This document shows, in pieces, positions 15,861-23,611 of a stretch of 34,226 bases of DNA (its first letter is position 1; each line of letters begins with the position of its first letter). The notes under the pieces were generated by a model. The model was not told the origin of the DNA. It searched no databases and worked only from the letters and a program-made list of their open reading frames with translations. A program made the translations under genes and the position numbers. Source of the stretch: Pseudomonadota bacterium (GTDB lineage Bacteria; Pseudomonadota; Alphaproteobacteria; Acetobacterales; Acetobacteraceae); the NCBI GenBank assembly GCA_021798575.1, contig JAJZGI010000025.1:1-34226 (forward strand), in the 5' to 3' direction.

Positions 15861-16184
15861 CTATGGGCGACCTGAAAATGGTGGCTGCTCAAGCGCCTGC
15901 CGCGCCCGGTGGCGAATATGCAGCACCGTAACGATGCGGCTGCCTTCGTCCACCGCGTAAATGATTCGGTAAATGTGCGGCGTGTTGCCGTACAGCAGAT
16001 GGCGCAGGTTGTTCCCCTCAGGTATGGCCGCGCCTCTGGCCGGGTGTTCGTCGAGGCTCAAAATGGCTGCTTCCAACCCGTTGAACCATACATGAGCCTG
16101 CGCTGAGTGTTCAGCAGTTATGTCCAGGTAAATACGCCGGAGGTCTCGGGATGCCCGTGCCGTCAATTCAACGCGGTATGTCAT
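15861..16184 (-). CDS. RelE/ParE-family toxin
   Basis: This 107-aa protein of the ParE/RelE fold has the typical opening YRVELTARASRDLRRIYLDI, the middle NLRHLLYGNTPHIYRIIYAVD and the closing VTVLHIRHRARQALE. Family members are either mRNA interferases (RelE) or gyrase poisons (ParE); the HIRHR ending and overall pattern suit the ParE/YafQ group, but the target is unproven. The start MTYRVELTA at 16184 overlaps the 3' end of the antitoxin gene by 17 bases, as expected for a toxin translated after its antitoxin. An extended upstream frame to 16349 is rejected, because it covers the antitoxin gene. Confidence 0.88.
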   Translation of the reverse strand: MTYRVELTARASRDLRRIYLDITAEHSAQAHVWFNGLEAAILSLDEHPARGAAIPEGNNLRHLLYGNTPHIYRIIYAVDEGSRIVTVLHIRHRARQALEQPPFSGRP

Positions 16185-16455
16185 ATTCTGCGCGTATCTC
16201 GTCGAGCACCTCACGCGCCGGGCGGCTCCGCCCGTTTGCCATGTCTTCAAGCCCCTGGCGGATACCTTCTGCGGCACTGGCTTGCGCTGCGAGGTCCTGG
16301 AGGTGTTGATAGGCTTGCGCATCCTGAACGACTGCTGCCGCCTTGCCATTCACCGTCAGGACTAGCGGACGCTTAGTATCCTTGAGGTGCTGCATGATTT
16401 CCGCCGAGTGGTTGCGGAAGGTCGTCATCGGCTGGATGTCTTTGGTGATGTCCAT
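16168..16455 (-). CDS. Phd/YefM-family antitoxin
   Basis: This 95-aa protein with the Phd fold opens MDITKDIQPMTTFRNHSAEI and continues KRPLVLTVNGKAAAVVQDAQAYQHL, the canonical dimer and DNA-binding half of Phd/YefM. A charged C-terminal tail wraps the toxin. It neutralises the downstream ParE-like protein and represses the operon. A perfect 30-base palindrome ends 14 bases before the start codon and is the obvious operator. The second Met (MTTFRN) is a less likely start. Confidence 0.9.
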   Translation of the reverse strand: MDITKDIQPMTTFRNHSAEIMQHLKDTKRPLVLTVNGKAAAVVQDAQAYQHLQDLAAQASAAEGIRQGLEDMANGRSRPAREVLDEIRAEYDIPR

Positions 16456-16468
16456 AGGCGTTGCCTTA

Positions 16469-16498
16469 TATGATATTACCTAATTAGGTAATATCATA
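16469..16498. promoter_or_regulatory. 30-base perfect palindrome, toxin-antitoxin operator
   Basis: Each arm reads TATGATATTACCTAA toward the centre, and the two arms are exact reverse complements with no spacer. It lies just upstream of the antitoxin start. Phd/YefM antitoxins autoregulate by binding palindromes overlapping their promoter, so this is the expected operator, and the AT-rich core may include the -10 element. Confidence 0.8.
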
Positions 16499-16566
16499 AA
16501 GCGAGAAATTTGCAACATATGTCCCGTCAAACATGTCTCCTGCGCTTCCTGGCGCGGCAGAAAACT

Positions 16567-16605
16567 GGATTGCTTCCCACCGCTTGCGCGGTGGTCGCAA
16601 TGACC
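16567..16605. repeat. dispersed palindromic repeat, copy B
   Basis: A stem-loop of ATTGC/GCAAT and CCACCGC/GCGGTGG around a TTGC loop, bounded by GG and CC. It shares the layout of the repeat at 9449-9494 with a different inner stem, which is typical of structure-conserved dispersed repeats. It lies between cysI's 3' end and the toxin-antitoxin operon and could also act as a terminator for the sulfur operon. Confidence 0.6.
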
Positions 16606-16634
16606 GAGTCGGTTAGAGCCGGTGCTGCATGGTG

Positions 16635-18278
16635 CTACACCAGCCCGTGGCGCAGCACGAAATCCCCGAAGCGCTCGGCCGGTTGCCGGTGCTTCGCATA
16701 GTCCGCGAACATCGGCGCCAGGATGCCCAGGATCGTCGCCTCGTCGGCGTCCTCCCGGTGCAGTTTGGCGATGCGCGAGCCATCATGCGCGCCGCCCAGA
16801 TGTAGATTGTACTTGCCCGGGTTGCGTCCGACGAGGCCGATCTCGGCGATATAGGGCCGGGCGCAGCCATTCGGGCAGCCGGTCATCCGCAGGGTGATCG
16901 GTTGCTCGGCCAGCCCGTGCTCACCCAGCATGGAATCGAGCCTGGTGACCAGGCTGGGTAGGTAGCGCTCGCTCTCTGTTAGTGCCAATGCGCAGGTGGG
17001 CAGCGCCACGCAGGCCATCGCCGCCTCGCGCAGGGCCGAGGCCCGCAGCGCCACGCCGTGGGATGCCAGCGTGGCCTCAATGATCTCGCGCGCCGCTGTG
17101 CTCGCCCGCGCGATGATGATGTTCTGGTTGGGCGTGATGATGAAGGAGACGTCTTGTGCGGCGATCGCCTTCAGCGCGGATTTCAGACGCCAATTCCCCA
17201 CATCCGCCACCCGCCCGTTCTCGATGAACAGCGTGAGATGATGCAGTCCATCGGGCGAGGTGTGCCAGCCCATGGCGTCGCCATTGCCCGTAAAATGATA
17301 CTCCCGTGCTGGCGCCAGGGGTTTTGCGAGGCGCGCGTTCACCTCGTTGCGGAACCATTCCAGCCCGCGATCCTCGATCGTGTATTTCAGGCGGGCGCGC
17401 CTGCGGTTCGAGCGGTTGCCGAAGTCCCGCTGCGTCGTCACCACCGCCTGGGCCACCGCCACGGCGTCATCCGCGGAGCAAAAGCCGATCACGCTGCCGA
17501 CCAGCGGGTAGGTCGTCGCATCGCCGTGCGTGGCGCCCATGCCGCCGCCGACCACGACATTATAGCCGACCAGCGTGTTGTTCTCGAGGATCGCGATATA
17601 GCAGAGGTCGTGCGCGAACACGTCCACGTCGTTCTGCGGCGGCACGGCGATGGCGATCTTGAACTTGCGCGGCAGGTAGGTGGCGCCGTAGATCGGCTCC
17701 TCCTCCAGCGCCTGCGTTATCTGTTCATCATTGATGAAGATCTCCCGCCACGCGCCCGAGCGCGGCAACAGATGCGTCGAGATCGCCTCCGCCGTGCGCA
17801 GCGCCTGCGCGTGCACCGGGCTCGCGAACTCGTTGGGCGTGCACATCACGTTGCGGTTCACGTCGCCGCAGGCGGCGATGGTGTCGAGCAGGACGGAGTC
17901 GATCTGCCGCAGCGCCGGGCGCAGGTTCGTCTTGATCACGCCGTGGAACTGGATGGATTGGCGGGTGGTCAGGCGCAGCGTGTTGTTACCCCGCTCATCG
18001 GCCAGCCTGTCCATGGCGAGGTACTGCGCGCTGCTGAGCACGCCGCCTGGCACGCGCAGCCGCGCCATGAAGCTGTAGGCCTTGTCCAGCTTGCGTTTGG
18101 CGCGCTCGGGCCGCAGGTCCCGGTCGTCCTGCAGGTAGATGCCGTGGAATTTGATGAGCTGCTGGTCATCCTCCGAGATGGCACCAGTGGCGACCGCCTC
18201 CAGCCCTTCCGCCAGCGTGCCGCGCAGCAGCCGGCTGTTGGTCTTGATGGCCTCGTTATGCGAGAGTTTCTCGGTCAT
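16635..18278 (-). CDS. cysI: sulfite reductase, siroheme/4Fe-4S subunit
   Basis: This 547-aa enzyme reduces sulfite to sulfide with electrons from CysJ. The coupled [4Fe-4S]-siroheme centre is bound by C423 and C429 (ACVALPTCA) and C468 and C472 (GCPNGCARP). Two repeats of the nitrite/sulfite reductase ferredoxin-like domain are visible (TLRLTTRQSIQFHGV and SFIITPNQNIIIARA). The start at 18278 (MTEKLSHNEA) is preferred; an in-frame ATG at 18374 would extend into cysH. It is the last gene of the siroheme synthase-cysJ-cysH-cysI operon, and the presence of CysJ indicates the NADPH-dependent type. Confidence 0.95.
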   Translation of the reverse strand: MTEKLSHNEAIKTNSRLLRGTLAEGLEAVATGAISEDDQQLIKFHGIYLQDDRDLRPERAKRKLDKAYSFMARLRVPGGVLSSAQYLAMDRLADERGNNTLRLTTRQSIQFHGVIKTNLRPALRQIDSVLLDTIAACGDVNRNVMCTPNEFASPVHAQALRTAEAISTHLLPRSGAWREIFINDEQITQALEEEPIYGATYLPRKFKIAIAVPPQNDVDVFAHDLCYIAILENNTLVGYNVVVGGGMGATHGDATTYPLVGSVIGFCSADDAVAVAQAVVTTQRDFGNRSNRRRARLKYTIEDRGLEWFRNEVNARLAKPLAPAREYHFTGNGDAMGWHTSPDGLHHLTLFIENGRVADVGNWRLKSALKAIAAQDVSFIITPNQNIIIARASTAAREIIEATLASHGVALRASALREAAMACVALPTCALALTESERYLPSLVTRLDSMLGEHGLAEQPITLRMTGCPNGCARPYIAEIGLVGRNPGKYNLHLGGAHDGSRIAKLHREDADEATILGILAPMFADYAKHRQPAERFGDFVLRHGLV

Positions 18279-18310
18279 GCAATTCGTCCTTGTAACGAAA
18301 CGATGTGCGG

Positions 18311-19015
18311 CTAGATGCCGTTGCCGGCGAACACCAGCCCGCTGCCCTGCGTGCGCGGCATATGAATCCCGCACTCGGTCTTGTCCAGCCCGGCCCAGCG
18401 GCCGGAGCGCTTGTCCTCACCCGGGCGCGGCTTGAGCGTGCAGGTCGCGCAGCCGATCGAGGTATAGCCCTCTGCCTCCAGCGGGTGGTGCGGCAGCTCA
18501 TGCGCCGTAAAATAGGCCTCTATCTGCGCGTCGTCCCAGAAGGCCAGCGGATTGACGGTCATGCGCCCGTCCGGCCCGGACTCCAACATCTCGATGGTGG
18601 CGCGGGTGCCGGACTGGCTGCGCTTGCGCCCGGTGATCCAGGCCTCAAACCCCTCCAGCGCGCCATCCAGCGGGTTGGTCTTGCGGATCGCGCAGCAGAG
18701 ATCGACGTCGCGCTGCCATAGTCTGCCATCCGGGTCCCAGGCGGCGAGCTGAGCGCCGCTGGGCCGGATGCTGCGCACGCCGGTGAGCCCCAAGCGCGCC
18801 ACCAGCGTATCGCGGTAGGCCAGGGTCTCGGGGAACAGTTTTCCGGTTTCGAGGAAGATCACGGGAGTCGCCTGGTCGATCTGCGCGATCATGTGCAGGA
18901 GAATCGCGGACTCGGTGCCAAACGAGGATACCAGGGCGATTTTTCCCTTGAACTGACGGCGCAACGCGTCCTCCAGCACCGCCTCCGCCGTGGGGGAGCC
19001 GATCGTGTCCAACAT
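18311..19015 (-). CDS. cysH: assimilatory adenylyl-sulfate (APS) reductase
   Basis: This 234-aa protein of the PAPS/APS reductase family uses thioredoxin-type electrons to form sulfite. The P-loop-like SSFGTES (residues 31-37) binds the nucleotide. C107-C108 (DLCCAIRK) and C189-x2-C192 (GCATC) are the iron-sulfur ligands diagnostic of the APS-using form, and catalytic C215 lies in KTECGIH. The substrate is therefore more likely APS than PAPS, so an APS kinase would not be needed. The start ATG overlaps the cysJ stop (TGATG). A 32-base gap separates it from cysI. Confidence 0.94.
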   Translation of the reverse strand: MLDTIGSPTAEAVLEDALRRQFKGKIALVSSFGTESAILLHMIAQIDQATPVIFLETGKLFPETLAYRDTLVARLGLTGVRSIRPSGAQLAAWDPDGRLWQRDVDLCCAIRKTNPLDGALEGFEAWITGRKRSQSGTRATIEMLESGPDGRMTVNPLAFWDDAQIEAYFTAHELPHHPLEAEGYTSIGCATCTLKPRPGEDKRSGRWAGLDKTECGIHMPRTQGSGLVFAGNGI

Positions 19016-20757
19016 CAATACACATCCTTTTTATAGCGCCCGGCGCTGATCAGCGCATCGAGCGCGGCCTGCCCCGCGTCCTGCCCTTTGCCGTCGGCCA
19101 GGATGCGCATGAGGGTCGCATCCACGTCGTGCGCCATGTGCTTGGCGTCGCCGCAGAGGTAGATATTCGCGCCGTCATCCAGCCTGGCGCGCAGGTGCCG
19201 GCGTTGCTCCCACAGTATGTGCTGCACGTAGCGTTTCTCGGGCTGGTCGCGCGAGGTCGCGAGGTCCAGTCGCCCCAGCACGCCGGATTTGAGCCAGTCC
19301 TGGATTTCGAGCTGGTAGAGGAAGTCGTACAGGAAGTTGCGGTGGCCGAAGATGAGCCAGGTGTCGTTGCCCGCGGCGGTGGCCTCCAGCTCCTGCAGGA
19401 ACCCACGGTAGGGCGCGACACCGGTGCCCGCGCCGATCATCACGACCGGCGTCTGCGCCTCGGCGGGCAGGCGGAAGTGCGGGTTGGCGCGTATGAGGAC
19501 CGGCGCGTGATCGCCGGTGCGCAGCCGGTCCGCCACCTGCCCGGAGGCGACGCCGAGCCGCGCCCGGCCAGCGGAATGGTAGGCCAGGCGGGCGATGGTG
19601 AGATGCGCCTCCTCACCCACGAGCTTCTGCGATGAGGCGATGGAGTAGTAGCGCGGCGCCAGCGGGCGGAGCAGGGCGGTGAGGTTCGATGCCTCCAGCT
19701 GGTGCGGGAAGGTCTCCAGCAGGTCGATGATCTGCCGCCCAGCCATGAATTCCGTGCGTTTTTCGGCATCCTCCGCCAGTGCGGTCAGCGCGGTATCGCC
19801 TGTCAGCCCGGCGTAGTCCTTCATCTGCCGTGCGGTGAGCGTGCTGATGTCGTAGTTTTTGGTGAGGTTCTCGGCCAGCGCGGTATCCTGCTCCTGCCCG
19901 GTTGCACGTAGCACCTGGGCCACCAGCGCCGGGTCGTTCGTCGGCATGATCGCCAGCGCGTCACCCGGCTCGTAGCTGAGGCCGGAGCCCGCGAGCGAGA
20001 ACTCCACATGATAGGTCTCCGCCTGCGCGCGCTCGGAGGTGAGCTTGCCGTGCGCGGTGATCTCGGCCGGGAAGGGCGCGGTTTTGGAGGCTGCGGGCAC
20101 CGGCTTTTGGAAATCCACATGGATCACCGAGCCCGCGTCCTTCGGGGCGAGGTGACCCAGCGTCTCGCTCAGCCAGCTTTTGGCGGCGGGCTCGTAGTCC
20201 AGGTCCAGCTCGAGGCACGGCCCGGTACGGACGGCGCCGAGAGCCTCCAGCCGTGCATCGACCTGCCGCCCGCTCTCGCAGAACTGCGCGTAGGAGGAGT
20301 CCCCCAGCGCCAGCACGGCGAATTTCACCCCCTCCAGCCGGGGTGCGGCGTCGCCCATCAGGGCGCGGAAGAAGGGTGCGGCGCGCTGCGGCGGCTCGCC
20401 ATCGCCCCAGGTGGAGACGATGGCGATGATCGTGCCGGCGGATTTCAACGTCTGGACGTCGGCGTCCGCCATGTCCTGCACCTGGGCGGCAAAGCCGAGC
20501 TTCGCTGCGTCCTGGCGGGCGCGGGTGGCGAGTGCCTCGGAATTGCCGGACTCGGTTGCGTAGAGGATGAGCAGCTTGGGCTTTGGCCCGGCGGCGGTGG
20601 CGGGTGGCGCCTTGCCCTCGGCGGCGTCCAGCCCGGCCAGAAAGCCCGAGAGCCAGGCGCGCTGCACGGCGGAGGCCCCGCCGATCACCTTGTCGAGTGC
20701 CGCGATCTGTTCGGGCGCGAAGGGCGCGGTGTGCGGCAGGGCGATGGGTTTGGTCAT
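19015..20757 (-). CDS. cysJ: sulfite reductase flavoprotein subunit
   Basis: This 580-aa diflavin reductase passes electrons from NADPH through FAD and FMN to CysI. An N-terminal flavodoxin domain starts with ILYATESGNSEALA (about 64-77) and STWGDGEPP. The FAD domain carries RYYSIASS (369-376), and the NADPH domain carries GAGTGVAPYRGF (442-453). The protein ends in KKDVY, the usual aromatic C-terminus stacking on FAD. The start overlaps the stop of the upstream siroheme gene (ATGA), and its own stop overlaps the cysH start, so three genes are translationally coupled. Confidence 0.96.
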   Translation of the reverse strand: MTKPIALPHTAPFAPEQIAALDKVIGGASAVQRAWLSGFLAGLDAAEGKAPPATAAGPKPKLLILYATESGNSEALATRARQDAAKLGFAAQVQDMADADVQTLKSAGTIIAIVSTWGDGEPPQRAAPFFRALMGDAAPRLEGVKFAVLALGDSSYAQFCESGRQVDARLEALGAVRTGPCLELDLDYEPAAKSWLSETLGHLAPKDAGSVIHVDFQKPVPAASKTAPFPAEITAHGKLTSERAQAETYHVEFSLAGSGLSYEPGDALAIMPTNDPALVAQVLRATGQEQDTALAENLTKNYDISTLTARQMKDYAGLTGDTALTALAEDAEKRTEFMAGRQIIDLLETFPHQLEASNLTALLRPLAPRYYSIASSQKLVGEEAHLTIARLAYHSAGRARLGVASGQVADRLRTGDHAPVLIRANPHFRLPAEAQTPVVMIGAGTGVAPYRGFLQELEATAAGNDTWLIFGHRNFLYDFLYQLEIQDWLKSGVLGRLDLATSRDQPEKRYVQHILWEQRRHLRARLDDGANIYLCGDAKHMAHDVDATLMRILADGKGQDAGQAALDALISAGRYKKDVY

Positions 20758-21353
20758 GGGATGTCAGCCTGGTTTGAGGAGAAAATTTCGGTGGCGGGGC
20801 AGGGGAGCCAGCCGCGCTCGTTCACCATGGTGTCGATGCGCTGTGCGGCCTGCGCCATGCTGAGGCCCTCGGCCTTCCAGCTCCGGCGAAGCTCGGCGAC
20901 CTCGGCGACCCGTGCGGCCCATTGCGGCGGAAAGCACCGCTCCAGCCGGCGGCGAATGCTGCCAGCCAGGCCCGGCGCGGCGCCGTGGGTGGAGACGCTG
21001 AGCAGGAGGTCGCCCCGGCGGATCTCGGCCACGGAATGAAAGTCGCAGAGGTCCGGCTCGTCTTCCACGTTCACCAGCACGCCCTGGCTGCGCGCCATGG
21101 CGGCTACCTGCGCGGGATTCGTCAGCCCGACGACCCAGACCAGATGCAGGTTTTGTAGGTCCGCTGCGTCGGGGAGCTTGTTGCGCAGGTGCGCGCCCGC
21201 CGCCTGGGCCAGTTGCGCATCCGCATCCGGAGAGAACACCAGCAGGTTGGTGGTACCCGCGCGGTGCAGCGCTTGCAGGCGGCGCAGTGCGGCGGGCCCG
21301 GCGCCGATGAGGGCGAGCCTGCTGTTTTTGGGGTCGAGTGCGAGGGGGATCAT
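20754..21353 (-). CDS. precorrin-2 dehydrogenase / sirohydrochlorin ferrochelatase domain protein
   Basis: This 199-aa protein is equivalent to the N-terminal half of CysG or yeast Met8. It oxidises precorrin-2 with NAD and inserts iron to give siroheme, the cofactor of CysI. The Rossmann motif is LALIGAGPAALRRL. The family signature is VNVEDEPDLCDFHSVAEIRRGDLLLSVS (given here by its core NVEDEPDLCDF), containing the catalytic Asp, followed by STHGAAPGLAGSIRRRLE. The uroporphyrinogen methyltransferase half is absent here but present as a separate gene at 28806-29549. It leads the cysJHI operon, matching cofactor supply to demand. Confidence 0.92.
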   Translation of the reverse strand: MIPLALDPKNSRLALIGAGPAALRRLQALHRAGTTNLLVFSPDADAQLAQAAGAHLRNKLPDAADLQNLHLVWVVGLTNPAQVAAMARSQGVLVNVEDEPDLCDFHSVAEIRRGDLLLSVSTHGAAPGLAGSIRRRLERCFPPQWAARVAEVAELRRSWKAEGLSMAQAAQRIDTMVNERGWLPCPATEIFSSNQADIP

Positions 21354-21545
21354 GGGAATGTATGAGAGGATTTTTCCCGAAAGTTCAATAGCGGGCTAGG
21401 AAATAACATATTTTCCTGAAATAATCAGTTTGAGCAGGATAATATGCTATTTTCGGCGATTTTTGCGGAACGAGGTGCGGGCATTGCCAGCGCCGCCGCG
21501 CCGGGTGCAGCATGGCGAGGTTCTTCACCACCGCCGGAGCCCCGC
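21354..21545. promoter_or_regulatory. divergent promoter region with inverted repeat
   Basis: This AT-rich gap separates the sulfur operon (-) from the isochorismatase-type gene (+). AGGAAA and TTTCCT form an inverted repeat around an eight-base AT-rich spacer near 21399-21418, a reasonable operator position for the sulfur operon (for instance a LysR-type CysB/Cbl site). No regulator gene is adjacent. The promoters are not individually resolvable by eye. Confidence 0.35.
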
Positions 21546-22241
21546 ATGTCCTGGAAGACCGAATATCGCTCGCTCTATTACCTCGATGCGCCCGAGCCGG
21601 AGGATTTTATCCTGCCGGTGCGCGAGACCGCGCTGCTGGTCATCGACGTGCAGGATATCTATCTCGAGCGCCCGGAGCGCGACACGCTGCCGCCCGCCGA
21701 GCAGGCGCGTTTCGACGCCTGGACGCCGTTTCATGAGCGGATGCAGACCCAGGTTATCCCGCGCACCGCCCGGCTGCTGGAACTGGCGCGCAAGGCGGGG
21801 GTGGAGTGTCTCTTCGTGCGGATCGCCTGCCATACCAGGGACGGGCGGGACCGCTCGCTCTCGCAAAAAATGCCAGGCTGGAATAATCTGCTGCTGCCGA
21901 AGGGCGGCGCGCCATCGCAGCTCGTTGGCGCGCTGCGCCCGGTGGGTGATGAGATCGAGCTGACCAAGACGACCGATTCCGCCCTGACGGGGACCAACCT
22001 GCGGCTTATCCTGCATAATCTGGGCGTCAGGAATGTTGTCTGCGCGGGGATTTTCACCGACCAATGCGTGTCCTCCACGGTGCGCAGCCTGGCTGATGAG
22101 AGTTTCAACGTCATCGTGCTGGAGGATTGCTGCGCCGCCGGGGCGGATGCGCTGCACCACCGGGAGTTGGAGATCATCAACATGATCTATTGCCATGTGA
22201 TGAGCAGTGACGAGCTCATCGTGATGATGGGGTTGGGATGA
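21546..22241 (+). CDS. isochorismatase-family cysteine hydrolase
   Basis: This 231-aa protein of the isochorismatase/nicotinamidase fold has an Asp-Lys-Cys triad: D34 in LLVIDVQDIYL, K141 in LTKTTDSAL and C174 in FTDQCVSSTVR after the cis-peptide segment. Family members hydrolyse amides such as nicotinamide, biuret or ureidoacrylate, or isochorismate itself; the sequence alone does not choose between them. The start at 21546 follows a GGAG site. An upstream in-frame ATG at 21444 would add 34 Ala/Pro-rich residues not expected in the family. It is transcribed divergently from the sulfur operon. Confidence 0.87.
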   Translation: MSWKTEYRSLYYLDAPEPEDFILPVRETALLVIDVQDIYLERPERDTLPPAEQARFDAWTPFHERMQTQVIPRTARLLELARKAGVECLFVRIACHTRDGRDRSLSQKMPGWNNLLLPKGGAPSQLVGALRPVGDEIELTKTTDSALTGTNLRLILHNLGVRNVVCAGIFTDQCVSSTVRSLADESFNVIVLEDCCAAGADALHHRELEIINMIYCHVMSSDELIVMMGLG

Positions 22242-22333
22242 GGGGGTGCTCCCACATATTTATTGCTTTTTCAGGCCGTTCGGGGGCAGAATGGCTGTCT
22301 GGGAGTAATATAGAAACGTCCCGCACCAAAACT

Positions 22334-22351
22334 TTACACTACCAGGTGTAA
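22334..22351 (+). promoter_or_regulatory. inverted repeat over the ribosome-binding site of the small membrane peptide
   Basis: TTACAC and GTGTAA form perfect six-base arms around CTACCAG-like spacer bases, immediately before the ATG at 22356. The AGG of the ribosome-binding site lies inside, so folding could mask it, or a protein could bind the DNA palindrome. Confidence 0.35.
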
Positions 22352-22355
22352 CGCC

Positions 22356-22514
22356 ATGAACATAAAAGATTCGCATCGCATCTCTCCGGGGCGCTCCCGG
22401 TCGCGCCATAGCCCGCCGCCCGGCGGTCGCCTGAGCCTTGTCATGGTCGGGCTGGGTGTCGCCTGCGTCATCGGCGTGTTCGCGGTGCTCGCACTGCTGT
22501 ATGCATTGAATTAG
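22356..22514 (+). CDS. small single-pass membrane protein
   Basis: A 52-aa reading frame starting ATG AAC ATA and ending TAG. The first 25 residues are polar and strongly basic (HRISPGRSRSRHSPPPGGR), and the remainder is one clear membrane helix (LSLVMVGLGVACVIGVFAVL) with a short tail. The positive-inside rule predicts a cytoplasmic N-terminus. An AGGTGT site precedes the start within an inverted repeat. I know no named family for it. It lies between a hydrolase and an MBL-fold protein on the same strand. Confidence 0.55.
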   Translation: MNIKDSHRISPGRSRSRHSPPPGGRLSLVMVGLGVACVIGVFAVLALLYALN

Positions 22515-22557
22515 CCGCGCGGTTTACATCCCGCCTGGTTGCAGCGCATGCTGCCGC

Positions 22558-23511
22558 ATGCCTTTTTTGACAGAGCCTGAGCCGCCGCGCGGCACGCCCC
22601 TTGATGTGCTGCCATCTATTCGCCGCATCGTCGCCCGCAACCCCAGTGTCATGACCTATCAGGGCACCAACACCTATCTCATTTCGGGCGCGGATGGCCT
22701 GACCATCCTGGACCCTGGGCCGCAGGATGCTCAGCATGTGCGCGATATTCTGGCGGCGGCGGGGGAGGTGCCGATCCGCCGCATCGTCCTCACCCATACC
22801 CATGGCGACCATATGGGTGCGCTGGCGGATTTGCAGGCGGCCACCGGCCTGCCGGTGCACGGCTATAGAATCAGCGGCAGGGCAGGATTCACGGCGGATA
22901 TTCTGCTGGGTGACGGGGACATTGTGGCCGGGATGGGCGCTCTGTTCACCCCCGGCCACGCGGCGGATCATCTGTGTTTTGAGTATAGCCTGCCTGACGG
23001 CCCGAAAATCCTGTTCAGCGGAGACCATGTCATGTCCTGGTCGTCCTCCATCGTCAGCCCGCCGGATGGGAACATGCTGCACTATTACCGGTCGCTCGAA
23101 TTGCTGCTGGGCCGGGATGAGGTGATGTATCTCGGTGGCCATGGCCCGCTGCTGGAGCAGCCGCGCGCGCTGGTGGCCGAGCTGCTCGCCCACCGGCGAT
23201 ATCGCGAGGGCGAAATTTTCAAGCAGATCGAAAAAAAAACCTGGGTGGTGGCCGAGCTGGCGCAGCATCTCTACGCCAAGACCGACCCGTATCTGAAGGG
23301 CGCCGCCCAGCGCAACGTGCTGGCGCATCTGCTCAAGCTGAAGGATGAGGGGATCGCGGTGGAGCATGCCCCGGCCAGCGCGCTGCCGACCGGGGTTGAG
23401 GCGCTCGGGCCGCCGCCGGGCCTGGTGATCGATGAGAGCGCTTCAAAGGGTGGATTTATGCGGGAGATGCGGCGCGACGCGCTGCGCCGGTTCGGTCTCG
23501 CGGCCTGCTAG
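22558..23511 (+). CDS. MBL-fold metallohydrolase (LACTB2-like)
   Basis: This 317-aa metallo-beta-lactamase-fold hydrolase has the zinc motif HTHGDH (H80, H82, D84, H85), the third-His region FTPGHAADHLCF, the Asp in FSGDHVMSW and the late His in YLGGHGPLL. The C-terminal winged-helix-like segment (RYREGEIFKQIEKKTWVVAELAQHLY) is the extension seen in the LACTB2-like branch, some of which are nucleases and others thioesterases or glyoxalase-like. The substrate is not determinable here. A large hairpin lies directly downstream. Confidence 0.88.
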   Translation: MPFLTEPEPPRGTPLDVLPSIRRIVARNPSVMTYQGTNTYLISGADGLTILDPGPQDAQHVRDILAAAGEVPIRRIVLTHTHGDHMGALADLQAATGLPVHGYRISGRAGFTADILLGDGDIVAGMGALFTPGHAADHLCFEYSLPDGPKILFSGDHVMSWSSSIVSPPDGNMLHYYRSLELLLGRDEVMYLGGHGPLLEQPRALVAELLAHRRYREGEIFKQIEKKTWVVAELAQHLYAKTDPYLKGAAQRNVLAHLLKLKDEGIAVEHAPASALPTGVEALGPPPGLVIDESASKGGFMREMRRDALRRFGLAAC

Positions 23512-23554
23512 AACATGTTTTTTTACATCAATCATGCTCTGGGCTTTGTTTGTC

Positions 23555-23611
23555 GATCAATTTCATTGGTTTGGCTCGAATCAGGCGATTCGATCTAAAC
23601 CAATATTGATC
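23555..23611. terminator. large hairpin between convergent genes, probable bidirectional terminator
   Basis: Three paired blocks, GATCAAT/ATTGATC, ATTGGTTT/AAACCAAT and TCGAATC/GATTCGA, are nested around a small AGGC-type loop, with one bulge and one short internal mismatch. It lies exactly between the MBL hydrolase (+) and the EAL gene (-), whose stop codon touches its edge. T-runs are modest, so it may equally be a boundary or repeat structure. Confidence 0.6.

Noticed and set aside
17058-18314. 418-codon open frame antisense to cysI
   Set aside because: Composition dominated by Arg, Ala, Val and Asp from opposite-strand codon bias; cysI is unequivocal.
21354-21545. SAM or cobalamin riboswitch before the sulfur operon
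   Set aside because: No conserved riboswitch core could be recognised in the short leader on the minus strand.
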